Shown here: positions 5,742 through 11,885 of the stretch, one piece after another
Layout of the letters: each line of letters starts with the position of its first letter
Position numbering within the stretch: the first letter of the stretch is position 1
Assembly: GCA_026125925.1 (NCBI GenBank)
Contig: JAHCKF010000064.1
Coordinates: 1-11,885 of the forward strand
Direction: 5' to 3'
Source: Pseudolabrys sp.
GTDB lineage: Bacteria > Pseudomonadota > Alphaproteobacteria > Rhizobiales > Xanthobacteraceae
Length of the DNA: 11,885 nucleotides
Position numbers and translations under genes: made by a program
Notes under the pieces: model-generated
The model's input: only the letters and a program-made list of their open reading frames with translations
The model's database searches: none
Told to the model about the DNA's origin: nothing

Positions 5742-7239
5742 GCTGTTTCACCATCTCTATATCGGCTTCTCCACCATTCTCTCGGTGCAGAACGTCATGC
5801 TGTGTCTGATCGGCTGTCTGGTCGGCACGCTGATCGGCGTGCTGCCGGGCATCGGCCCGCTGGCGACCATCGCCATCCTGATGCCGCTGACCTACAACGC
5901 CGAACCGATCGGTTCGCTGATCATGCTGGCCGGCATTTACTACGGCTCGCAATATGGCGGCTCGACAACGGCGATCCTCGTCAACATGCCGGGCGAGACC
6001 TCGTCGCTGGTGACCACGTTCGACGGTCACGCGATGGCGCGCCAGGGCAGGGCCGGCAAGGCGCTCGGCATCGCCGCCATCGGCTCGTTCATCGCCGGCA
6101 CCTTCGCCACTTTCGTCATCGCCGGCACGGCGATCCCGCTGTCGAAGCTGGCGCTGAGCTTTACCGCGGGCAACTACTTCGCGCTGATGGTGCTGGGCCT
6201 GAGCCTCGCCATCGTGCTCGCCGGCGGTTCGGTGCTCAAGGCGATCTGCACCTTGTTCATCGGCGTGCTGATGGCGCTGGTCGGCGCCGACCAGATCACG
6301 GCGGAGCCGCGCCTCACCTACGGCCTGCAGCTTCTCTATGACGGCTTCGATGTTGCCATCGTGTCGATGGGACTGTTCGGCCTCGCGGAGATCTTGCGTA
6401 ATCTCGAGACGCCCGAGCAGAAGCCGTTTGTCGGCCAGGTGGTCGGCAGCCTGTTGCCGGATCGCAAGGACTTGAAGGATTCGGCCGGGCCCATCGCACG
6501 CGGCTCGGTGCTCGGCTCGATCATCGGCATCATCCCCGGCAACGGCGCGACCTTGTCATCGTTCGTCTCCTATGCGCTGGAGAAAGCGCTGTCGCGGACG
6601 CCGGAGCGGTTCGGCAAGGGCGCCATCGAAGGCGTGGCCGGCCCGGAGTCGGCGAACAATGCCGCAGCGCAGACGACTTTCATTCCGCTGCTGACTTTGG
6701 GTCTGCCGTCCACGGCGGTGATGGCGCTGGTCGGCGGCGCCATGACGCTGCACGGCGTCGTGCCCGGTCCGCAGGTCATCAGCAAGCATCCCGACCTCTT
6801 TTGGGGCGTCGTCACCTCGATGTGGGTTGGCAACCTGATGCTGGTCGTCATCAACCTGCCGCTGATCGGCGTCTGGGTGAAGTTCCTGAAGGTGCCGTAT
6901 CACCTGCTGTTCCCCACCATCGTGCTGTTCTGCTGCATCGGCATTTACTCGGTAAATTCGCGGCCGTCGGATGTGCTGGAAGTCGCCGTGTTCGGTGTGG
7001 TCGGCTACCTGATGTTCAAACTGCGATTCGAACTTGCGCCTTTGCTGCTCGGCCTCGTGCTCGGTTCGATGCTGGAGGACAACCTGCGGCGCGGCCTCAT
7101 CCTCAGCAACGGCAATGTCTGGACCTTCCTGAGCGAGCCGCTGACCCTGGTGCTGCTGAGCGCCGCGCTGCTGGTGCTCGGCACCGCGCTGGTGCCCTCG
7201 ATCAGCAAGGGCCGCGAACAACTCGTCGACGAAGACTAG
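5734..7239 (+). CDS. tctA: Tripartite tricarboxylate transporter large membrane subunit (TctA)
   Basis: This 501-residue polytopic protein, of usual TctA length with roughly ten or more membrane helices, forms the transport path of the TctABC uptake system. Family signatures are GVLPGIGPLATIAILMP (35-51), YYGSQYGGSTTAILVNMPGE (69-88), and in the second half GIIPGNGATLSSFVSY (265-280) and GPESANNAAAQTTFIPLLTL. The two PG-containing loops reflect the internal repeat of this family. The start is taken as GTG at 5734, overlapping tctB by 8 bases, with GGAG at 5723-5726 and the protein beginning MAELFHHLYIGF as in other TctA proteins. An ATG at 5662 in the same frame would add a tail that looks nothing like the family. 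The tctB overlap suggests coupled translation. Confidence 0.95.
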   Translation: MAELFHHLYIGFSTILSVQNVMLCLIGCLVGTLIGVLPGIGPLATIAILMPLTYNAEPIGSLIMLAGIYYGSQYGGSTTAILVNMPGETSSLVTTFDGHAMARQGRAGKALGIAAIGSFIAGTFATFVIAGTAIPLSKLALSFTAGNYFALMVLGLSLAIVLAGGSVLKAICTLFIGVLMALVGADQITAEPRLTYGLQLLYDGFDVAIVSMGLFGLAEILRNLETPEQKPFVGQVVGSLLPDRKDLKDSAGPIARGSVLGSIIGIIPGNGATLSSFVSYALEKALSRTPERFGKGAIEGVAGPESANNAAAQTTFIPLLTLGLPSTAVMALVGGAMTLHGVVPGPQVISKHPDLFWGVVTSMWVGNLMLVVINLPLIGVWVKFLKVPYHLLFPTIVLFCCIGIYSVNSRPSDVLEVAVFGVVGYLMFKLRFELAPLLLGLVLGSMLEDNLRRGLILSNGNVWTFLSEPLTLVLLSAALLVLGTALVPSISKGREQLVDED

Positions 7240-7269
7240 CGGCACTGCCGCCTAACCGGAGATCTGCAT

Positions 7270-8502
7270 TTGTCACTGTTCGGAACGCTGCGCACGCCGC
7301 GCAACCTGGTTTTCGGCGCGGGTCAGCGCATGGCCTTGCCCGGTTATGCCGCGGCGCTTGGCAAGCGGGCGCTGATCGTCACCGACGAGCGGCTCGGTGC
7401 CGACGCCGAATTTCTGCGGCTGGTCGATGCGCTGACACAGGCCGGCCTGCAGACGCGCGTGTTCGACGGCACGATCGCCGAACTGCCGGTGGAATGCATC
7501 GCCAGCGCGGTCGAAGCCGGCAAGGCGATCGACGCCGACCTCGTCATCGGCATCGGCGGCGGTAGTTGCCTCGACGCCGCCAAGGTGGCCGCGGTGCTGC
7601 TGGCGCATGGCGGCCGCATCTCCGATTACTATGGCGAGTTCAAGGTGCCGGGTCCGGTGCTGCCGCTGATCTCGCTGCCGACGACATCGGGCACGGGCTC
7701 AGAAGTCACGCCCGTCGCGGTGGTGACCGATCCCGATCGCGCGGTGAAGGTCGGCATCGCCTCGCCGCACATCATCAGCCACACGGCGATCTGCGATCCC
7801 GAGCTGACTTATTCGTGCCCGCCGGGGCTCACGGCGGTGTCCGGTGCCGACGCGCTGACGCACGCCATCGAGGCCTTCACCACGATGCGCCGGGAGCCGA
7901 CCGGCTCGATCGTCCATGAACACGTGTTCCTCGGCAAGAACGTGCTCAGCGACAACTACGCCCTGCTGGCGATCTCGCATATTGCAGCGAGCCTGAAGCG
8001 CGCGGTCGGCAACGGCAGCGACGTCGAGGCGCGCGAGCGGCTGATGCTCGGCGCCACCATGGCGGGGCTCGCCTTCGGCACCGCCGGCACCGCGGCGGCG
8101 CATGCCGTGCAGTATCCGATCGGCGCGATGACGCATACGCCGCATGGCGCCGGCGTCGCGGTGATGATGCCGTATGTCATGGAGTTCAACCGCCGTCATT
8201 GCGAGCCCGAGCTGGCGGAGATCGGGCAGGCGATGGGCCTCGCGACGACGGGCACGATTGCCGACCGGGCCGGCGCTGCCATCGACGCGGTGGAAACGCT
8301 GTTTGCCTCCGTCGGCATTCCGAAGACGATCGCCGATCTCGGCATCGTGCGTTCGCAGCTCGGCACCGTCGCCGAGCAGGCCATGGGCAGCGCCCGGCTG
8401 ATCAAGAACAACCCGCGGCCCATCGAGCTCGCCAGCATGGCGACCCTGGTCGAGGCCGCTTTTGCCGGCAATCGCGCCGCCCTGCGCGAGGCCGCGCACT
8501 AA
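7270..8502 (+). CDS. Iron-containing alcohol dehydrogenase, HOT-like clade
   Basis: This 410-residue group III (Fe-dependent) alcohol dehydrogenase has an N-terminal NAD-binding part with GIGGGSCLDAAK (94-105) and PTTSGTGSEVTP (137-148). The C-terminal metal domain has likely ligands D194 and H198 (GADALTHAIEAF), H278 (AAAHAVQYPIG) and H292 (HTPHGAG). Compared with FucO-type enzymes it has about 15 extra residues between H198 and H278 (around 207-227). Together with LKRAVGNGSDVEARERL this resembles hydroxyacid-oxoacid transhydrogenase (ADHFE1/HOT), which uses 4-hydroxybutyrate and a keto acid. A role with succinate semialdehyde, a product of the homoprotocatechuate pathway, is an attractive inference; maleylacetate reductase is another option. 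The start is TTG at 7270 with GGAG at 7258-7261; no ATG fits before codon 21. It lies 30 bases after tctA. Confidence 0.87.
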   Translation: MSLFGTLRTPRNLVFGAGQRMALPGYAAALGKRALIVTDERLGADAEFLRLVDALTQAGLQTRVFDGTIAELPVECIASAVEAGKAIDADLVIGIGGGSCLDAAKVAAVLLAHGGRISDYYGEFKVPGPVLPLISLPTTSGTGSEVTPVAVVTDPDRAVKVGIASPHIISHTAICDPELTYSCPPGLTAVSGADALTHAIEAFTTMRREPTGSIVHEHVFLGKNVLSDNYALLAISHIAASLKRAVGNGSDVEARERLMLGATMAGLAFGTAGTAAAHAVQYPIGAMTHTPHGAGVAVMMPYVMEFNRRHCEPELAEIGQAMGLATTGTIADRAGAAIDAVETLFASVGIPKTIADLGIVRSQLGTVAEQAMGSARLIKNNPRPIELASMATLVEAAFAGNRAALREAAH

Positions 8503-8566
8503 GCATTGCCCGTCCCGCCGTCCCGGCATAAGGGATGTCGGAACAACCGGCGAGGCGGGCACAGCG

Positions 8567-9112
8567 ATGGCCAGAACACCAGCCCAGATGCGCTTGCGCG
8601 ATTTCTCGCGCTCGCTGCCGATGTCGCTGCTCAAGGCACGTGAGGCGGTGATGAGCCATTTCCGCCCCAGCCTCAATCACTTCGGGATTACCGAGCAGCA
8701 ATGGCGGGTGCTGCGGGCGCTCAGTGCGGTCGAGACCATCGAGATCATGGCGCTGGCGGAGCGGACCTTCCTGTTGCCGCCGTCGCTGTCGCGCATTCTC
8801 AAGGATCTCGATGAGCGCGGCCTTATTGTGCGGCGCACTTCGGAAACCGACCTGCGGCGCGGCCTGGTGTCGATCAGCGCACGCGGCCGCGACCTGATCG
8901 ACAAGGCCGGCGCCCATTCCGAGGCGATTTATCTCGAGATGACCGAGCGATATGGCGCCGACAAGCTGGCGCGTCTGCAGGACATGCTGCGCGACCTCGA
9001 GGCCGCGCTGGCGGCGCCGATGGAGGCCAGTGCGTTGCCGAAGCGCGGCGCCGCCAAGGCCCGCCGCCCCAAGGCTCGCCTGGTCAAGGGCGGCAAAACC
9101 GCCGCCGTCTGA
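8567..9112 (+). CDS. hpaR: Homoprotocatechuate degradation regulator HpaR (MarR family)
   Basis: This 181-residue MarR-family repressor is closely similar to E. coli HpaR. Shared features include LLKAREAVMSHFRP (21-34), ITEQQWRVLRAL (41-52), the recognition helix PPSLSRILKDLDERGL (71-86) and the wing RTSETDLRRGLVSIS (90-104). HpaR represses the meta-cleavage operon and is released by hydroxyphenylacetates or homoprotocatechuate. The ATG at 8567 is chosen over upstream starts in the same frame because the HpaR-like part begins soon after it; a GAGGCGGG stretch (8552-8559) may serve as ribosome site. The last 25 or so residues are rich in Lys, Arg and Ala (KRGAAKARRPKARLVKGGK), an extra basic tail not found in E. 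coli HpaR. It is followed by the hpaF promoter with a MarR-type palindrome, its probable target. Confidence 0.92.
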   Translation: MARTPAQMRLRDFSRSLPMSLLKAREAVMSHFRPSLNHFGITEQQWRVLRALSAVETIEIMALAERTFLLPPSLSRILKDLDERGLIVRRTSETDLRRGLVSISARGRDLIDKAGAHSEAIYLEMTERYGADKLARLQDMLRDLEAALAAPMEASALPKRGAAKARRPKARLVKGGKTAAV

Positions 9113-9141
9113 GGGACTTGCGCGCTCGGCCGGCGGCCCGG

Positions 9142-9181
9142 TTGACTCGCGAGCGATTCCGATTAACTTAACATGTTAAGT
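9142..9181 (+). promoter_or_regulatory. hpaFED promoter with palindromic HpaR operator
   Basis: ACTTAACATGTTAAGT at 9166-9181 is a perfect 16-base palindrome and an AT-rich island in GC-rich DNA. A TTGACT -35 box lies at 9142-9147. The best -10 candidates (TAACTT, 9164-9169, or neighbours) overlap the palindrome, so a bound dimer would block polymerase. The position just downstream of hpaR and 24 bases before hpaF fits HpaR repression. That HpaR is the ligand is inference. Confidence 0.7.
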
Positions 9182-9204
9182 AACAAAGACCCTTGAGGAA
9201 CGCC

Positions 9205-9591
9205 ATGCCGCATCTCACGCTCGAGTATTCGGCCAATGTCGAGGGCAAGGCCGATATCGCGGCCTTGTGCCGCGAGTTGCATGCCGCCGTGATGGCCTCC
9301 GGCTTGTTCGAACTCGGCGCGGTGCGCGTGCGCGCCTTCGCCGCGCAGCACTACGCCATCGCCGATCTCGATTCGCGCAATTCGTTCATCGACATGTCGT
9401 TTCGCATCGGCAAAGGCCGCAGCGCCGCGGAGAAGAAGTCGGCCGGCGAAGCGATCTTCGCCGCCGCGAGCAGGCATTGCTTGACGCTCCTGGCGGAGCC
9501 GCATTTCGCACTGTCGCTGGAAATTCGCGAAATCGATTCGGAACTGAGCTGGAAGAAGAACGCCATCCATCCGCGGCTGCGCGGCAAGTGA
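9205..9591 (+). CDS. hpaF: 5-Carboxymethyl-2-hydroxymuconate isomerase (HpaF)
   Basis: This 128-residue protein closely follows E. coli CHM isomerase (126 residues). It starts MPHLTLEYSAN and continues with GLFELGAVRVRAF, FIDMSFRIGKGRSAAEKKSAGEAIF and LALS/EIREID-type strands. The enzyme belongs to the 4-oxalocrotonate tautomerase superfamily. The proline exposed after Met removal (P2) is the catalytic base that moves the double bond of 5-carboxymethyl-2-hydroxymuconate to give 5-oxopent-3-ene-1,2,5-tricarboxylate. That requirement fixes the start at ATG 9205, with GAGGA at 9195-9199. An in-frame TTG at 9193 would bury the proline. It is a cytoplasmic enzyme, usually trimeric. The gene is first in the hpaF-hpaE-hpaD operon behind the HpaR operator. 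Confidence 0.93.
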   Translation: MPHLTLEYSANVEGKADIAALCRELHAAVMASGLFELGAVRVRAFAAQHYAIADLDSRNSFIDMSFRIGKGRSAAEKKSAGEAIFAAASRHCLTLLAEPHFALSLEIREIDSELSWKKNAIHPRLRGK

Positions 9592-9610
9592 TTGCGGAGC
9601 CAATAGCAGA

Positions 9611-11134
9611 GTGACGATGAGCAAGCTCGAAACCAATCTCGCCAAGGCGAACGACTATCTCGCGCGGTTCCGCGACGGCGGCGTGCTCAACCAGATCGGC
9701 GGCGAAGCCGTGCCCGCCATTGATGGCGCGACTTTCGAGACGATATCGCCGATCGATTTGAAGCCGCTGGCCAAGGTCGCGCATGGCAAGGCCGCGGATA
9801 TCGATCGGGCAGCGAAAGCGGCAAAACAGGCGTTTCCCGCCTGGGCCGCACTCAGCGGCGACAAGCGCAAGGCGCTGTTGCACAAAATCGCCGACGCCAT
9901 TGTCGCCCGCGCCGAGGAAATCGCCTTCGTCGAATGCATGGACACCGGCCAGGCGCTGAAGTTCATGGCCAAGGCGGCGCTGCGCGGCGCGGAGAACTTC
10001 CGCTTCTACGCCGACCGCGCGCCGGAAGCGCGCGACGGCAAAGCGCTGCGCATGGACGGTCAGCTCAACGTCACGAGCCGCGTGCCGATCGGACCGGTCG
10101 GCATCATCACGCCGTGGAACACGCCGTTCATGCTGTCGACGTGGAAAATCGCGCCGGCGCTGGCGGCGGGCTGCACGGTGGTGCACAAGCCCGCCGAACT
10201 GTCGCCGCTGACGGCGCGGCTGCTCGTCGAGATCGCCGAAGAGGCCGGCCTGCCGAAAGGGGTGTGGAACACCGTCAACGGTTTCGGCGAGGACGCCGGC
10301 AAGGCGCTGACCGAGCACCGCGACATCAAGGCGATAGGCTTCGTCGGCGAAAGCCGCACCGGGTCGCTGATCATGGCGCAGGGCGCCGCGACGCTGAAAC
10401 GCGTGCATTTCGAACTCGGCGGCAAGAACCCGGTCATCGTGTTTGCCGACGCCGATCTCGAGCGCGCCGCCGATGCCGCGGTGTTCATGATCTACTCGCT
10501 TAACGGCGAGCGCTGCACCTCGTCGTCGCGGCTGCTGGTCGAGCAGAGCATCTACGACAAGTTCACGCAGCTCGTCGCCGAGAAGGCCAAACGTATCAAG
10601 GTCGGCCATCCGCTCGATCCGGATACCGTGATCGGACCGCTGATCCATCCGGTGCACGAGCGAAAAGTGCTCGATTATCTCGACATCGGCCGCCGCGAGG
10701 GCGCGACCGTCGCCGCCGGCGGCGGCAAGATCGAAGGGCCGGGTGGCGGCTGCTACGTCGCCCCGACTTTGTTCACCGGCGCCAACAACGGCATGCGCAT
10801 CGCGCAGGAGGAAATTTTCGGCCCGGTGCTGACGGCGATACCGTTCAAGGACGAACCCGATGCGCTCGCGCTCGCCAACGATGTATCCTACGGCCTGACC
10901 GCCTATCTGTGGACCGCGGACGTCACGCGCGCCCTGCGTTTCACCGATGCGCTCGAGGCCGGTATGATCTGGGTGAACTCGGAAAATGTCCGCCACCTGC
11001 CGACGCCGTTCGGCGGCGTCAAAAGCTCCGGCATCGGCCGGGACGGCGGCGACTGGTCGTTCGACTTCTACATGGAAACCAAGAACGTCGCTTTCGCCAC
11101 CACCAGCCACGCGATCGCGAAACTCGGCGGTTAA
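9611..11134 (+). CDS. hpaE: 5-Carboxymethyl-2-hydroxymuconate semialdehyde dehydrogenase (HpaE)
   Basis: This 507-residue aldehyde dehydrogenase oxidises 5-carboxymethyl-2-hydroxymuconate semialdehyde with NAD+ to the dicarboxylate used by HpaF. All catalytic features are present: N170 in TPWNTPF, K193 in VHKPAELSP, E268 in FELGGKNP and the nucleophile C302 in NGERCTSSS, then EEIFGPV and PFGGVKSSGIGRDGG near the C-terminus. The stretches SLNGERCTSSSRLLVEQSIY, VNSENVRHLPTPFGG and METKNV match E. coli HpaE much better than generic ALDHs. The start is ambiguous: GTG at 9611 (GGAG at 9596-9599, 11 bases before) or ATG at 9617; both give nearly the same protein. It begins 19 bases after hpaF and ends 30 bases before hpaD. 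The specific assignment rests on similarity plus its flanking isomerase and dioxygenase. Confidence 0.94.
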   Translation: MTMSKLETNLAKANDYLARFRDGGVLNQIGGEAVPAIDGATFETISPIDLKPLAKVAHGKAADIDRAAKAAKQAFPAWAALSGDKRKALLHKIADAIVARAEEIAFVECMDTGQALKFMAKAALRGAENFRFYADRAPEARDGKALRMDGQLNVTSRVPIGPVGIITPWNTPFMLSTWKIAPALAAGCTVVHKPAELSPLTARLLVEIAEEAGLPKGVWNTVNGFGEDAGKALTEHRDIKAIGFVGESRTGSLIMAQGAATLKRVHFELGGKNPVIVFADADLERAADAAVFMIYSLNGERCTSSSRLLVEQSIYDKFTQLVAEKAKRIKVGHPLDPDTVIGPLIHPVHERKVLDYLDIGRREGATVAAGGGKIEGPGGGCYVAPTLFTGANNGMRIAQEEIFGPVLTAIPFKDEPDALALANDVSYGLTAYLWTADVTRALRFTDALEAGMIWVNSENVRHLPTPFGGVKSSGIGRDGGDWSFDFYMETKNVAFATTSHAIAKLGG

Positions 11135-11164
11135 CAGCCCACGGATTCGATCAAGGAGGGGAAA

Positions 11165-11885
11165 ATGCCGCTGCCGAAACCGAACCTCTATCCGCCCTTC
11201 AATATCGTGCGCCTGTCGCATGTCGAATTCGTCGTCACCGATCTCGCGGTGTCGCGCGCGTTCTACGTTGATACGCTCGGCCTGCAGGTGACCTACGAGG
11301 ACGAGCAGACGATTACGCTGCGCGCCATGGAAGAGCGCGGCCATCATTGCATCGTGCTCCGCCGTGGCGAGAAGCCGGTCGCCAACAGCCTGTCGTTCAA
11401 GGTCTATGACGAGCGCGATCTCGACCAGGCCTATGACTGGTTCCAGGGTCAGCAGTTGCCGGTCGACTGGGTCGAGAGGCCCTGGCAGGGCCGCACCTTG
11501 CGCAGCCGCGATCCGATCGGCATTCCGCTCGAGTTTTACGCGCACATGGACCGGCTGCCGCCGATCCACCAGAAGTACAAGATGTACGTCGGCGTCAAGC
11601 CGCTGCGCATCGACCACTTCAACTGCTTCTCGACCAATGTCGACGACAGCGTCGCGTTCTACAATGCGATGGGGTTCCGCGTCACCGAATACACCGACGA
11701 TGCGGAAACGGGGCGGCTGTGGGCCGCGTGGATGCATCGCAAGGGTGGCGTCCACGACATGGCCTTCACCAACGGCCGCGGCCCGCGCCTGCACCACACC
11801 GCGTTCTGGGTGCCGTCGCCGCTCAACATCATCGACCTGCTCGATCTGATGGCGACGACCGGTTACCTGAGCAATATCGAGCGCG
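11165..11885 (+). CDS. hpaD: Homoprotocatechuate 2,3-dioxygenase (HpaD, vicinal-oxygen-chelate type), cut by window edge
   Basis: The first 240 residues are present. This is a type I extradiol dioxygenase with two VOC (glyoxalase-like) modules: about 14-127 (SHVEFVVTDLAVSRAFYVD) and 145 onward (LRIDHFNCFSTNVDDSVAFY). It opens the ring of homoprotocatechuate beside the diol, giving 5-carboxymethyl-2-hydroxymuconate semialdehyde. Against Brevibacterium fuscum HPCD, H151 and H211 match metal ligands H155 and H214. H197 in GVHDMA matches acid-base His200, and N153 matches Asn157. The third ligand (Glu267) and Tyr257 would lie past the edge. It is unrelated to E. coli HpaD, which is a LigB-type enzyme. 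The ATG at 11165 has a very strong ribosome site, AAGGAGGGG (11153-11161). It is third in hpaFED. The Fe versus Mn preference cannot be read from sequence. Confidence 0.93.
   Translation, partial: MPLPKPNLYPPFNIVRLSHVEFVVTDLAVSRAFYVDTLGLQVTYEDEQTITLRAMEERGHHCIVLRRGEKPVANSLSFKVYDERDLDQAYDWFQGQQLPVDWVERPWQGRTLRSRDPIGIPLEFYAHMDRLPPIHQKYKMYVGVKPLRIDHFNCFSTNVDDSVAFYNAMGFRVTEYTDDAETGRLWAAWMHRKGGVHDMAFTNGRGPRLHHTAFWVPSPLNIIDLLDLMATTGYLSNIER

Noticed and set aside
8462..8566. Upstream start for hpaR inside the Fe-ADH gene
   Set aside because: The extra 35 residues read through the Fe-ADH 3' end and have no similarity to HpaR.
9193..9204. TTG start four codons before the hpaF ATG
   Set aside because: CHM isomerase needs the proline directly after the initiator methionine, and the ribosome site fits the ATG at 9205.
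9386..11797. Very long open frame on the minus strand (803 codons) opposite hpaE
   Set aside because: Its translation is low-complexity and rich in Arg, His, Asp and Ala with no domain pattern. It is the antisense shadow of hpaF, hpaE and hpaD in GC-rich DNA, all of which have clear motifs on the plus strand.

Overview
The window is GC-rich, densely packed bacterial DNA with the codon use and gene content of an alphaproteobacterium, probably of the Rhizobiales (Bradyrhizobium / Xanthobacteraceae type). That placement is inferred from style and content; no marker gene is present. It holds a catabolic island built around meta-cleavage of homoprotocatechuate (3,4-dihydroxyphenylacetate). Eleven protein genes are complete or nearly so, and two run off the edges. 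No RNA gene, insertion sequence, CRISPR array or clear pseudogene was seen.

Left part (1-3899). A GH4-type NAD-dependent glycosidase gene is cut by the left edge on the minus strand. Divergent from it is a small SnoaL/NTF2-fold gene. It converges on an IclR-family regulator gene with only 8 bases between the stop codons. Divergent from iclR is an operon of a cupin protein with one intact metal site and a short-chain dehydrogenase.

Middle part (3900-9112). A complete tripartite tricarboxylate transporter is encoded in the order tctC-tctB-tctA: secreted binding protein, small and large membrane subunits. It is followed closely by an iron-containing alcohol dehydrogenase of the hydroxyacid-oxoacid transhydrogenase (HOT)-like type and by an HpaR-type MarR regulator.

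Right part (9113-11885). A short promoter region carries a perfect 16-base palindrome, the likely HpaR operator. It precedes hpaF (isomerase), hpaE (semialdehyde dehydrogenase) and hpaD (ring-cleavage dioxygenase, cut by the right edge). Together D, E and F turn homoprotocatechuate into 5-oxopent-3-ene-1,2,5-tricarboxylate. The decarboxylase, hydratase and aldolase (hpaG/H/I) are not in the window and may lie downstream.

The main new observation is a shared 15-base motif, TTTCA-N5-CGAAA. It occurs once upstream of the SnoaL gene, once between iclR and the cupin gene, and once upstream of tctC. In all three places its centre lies 47-48 bases before a -10-like hexamer. This suggests one regulon under the local IclR protein (uptake and peripheral steps) feeding a second, HpaR-controlled operon (ring cleavage). 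The substrate of the peripheral genes is not known.
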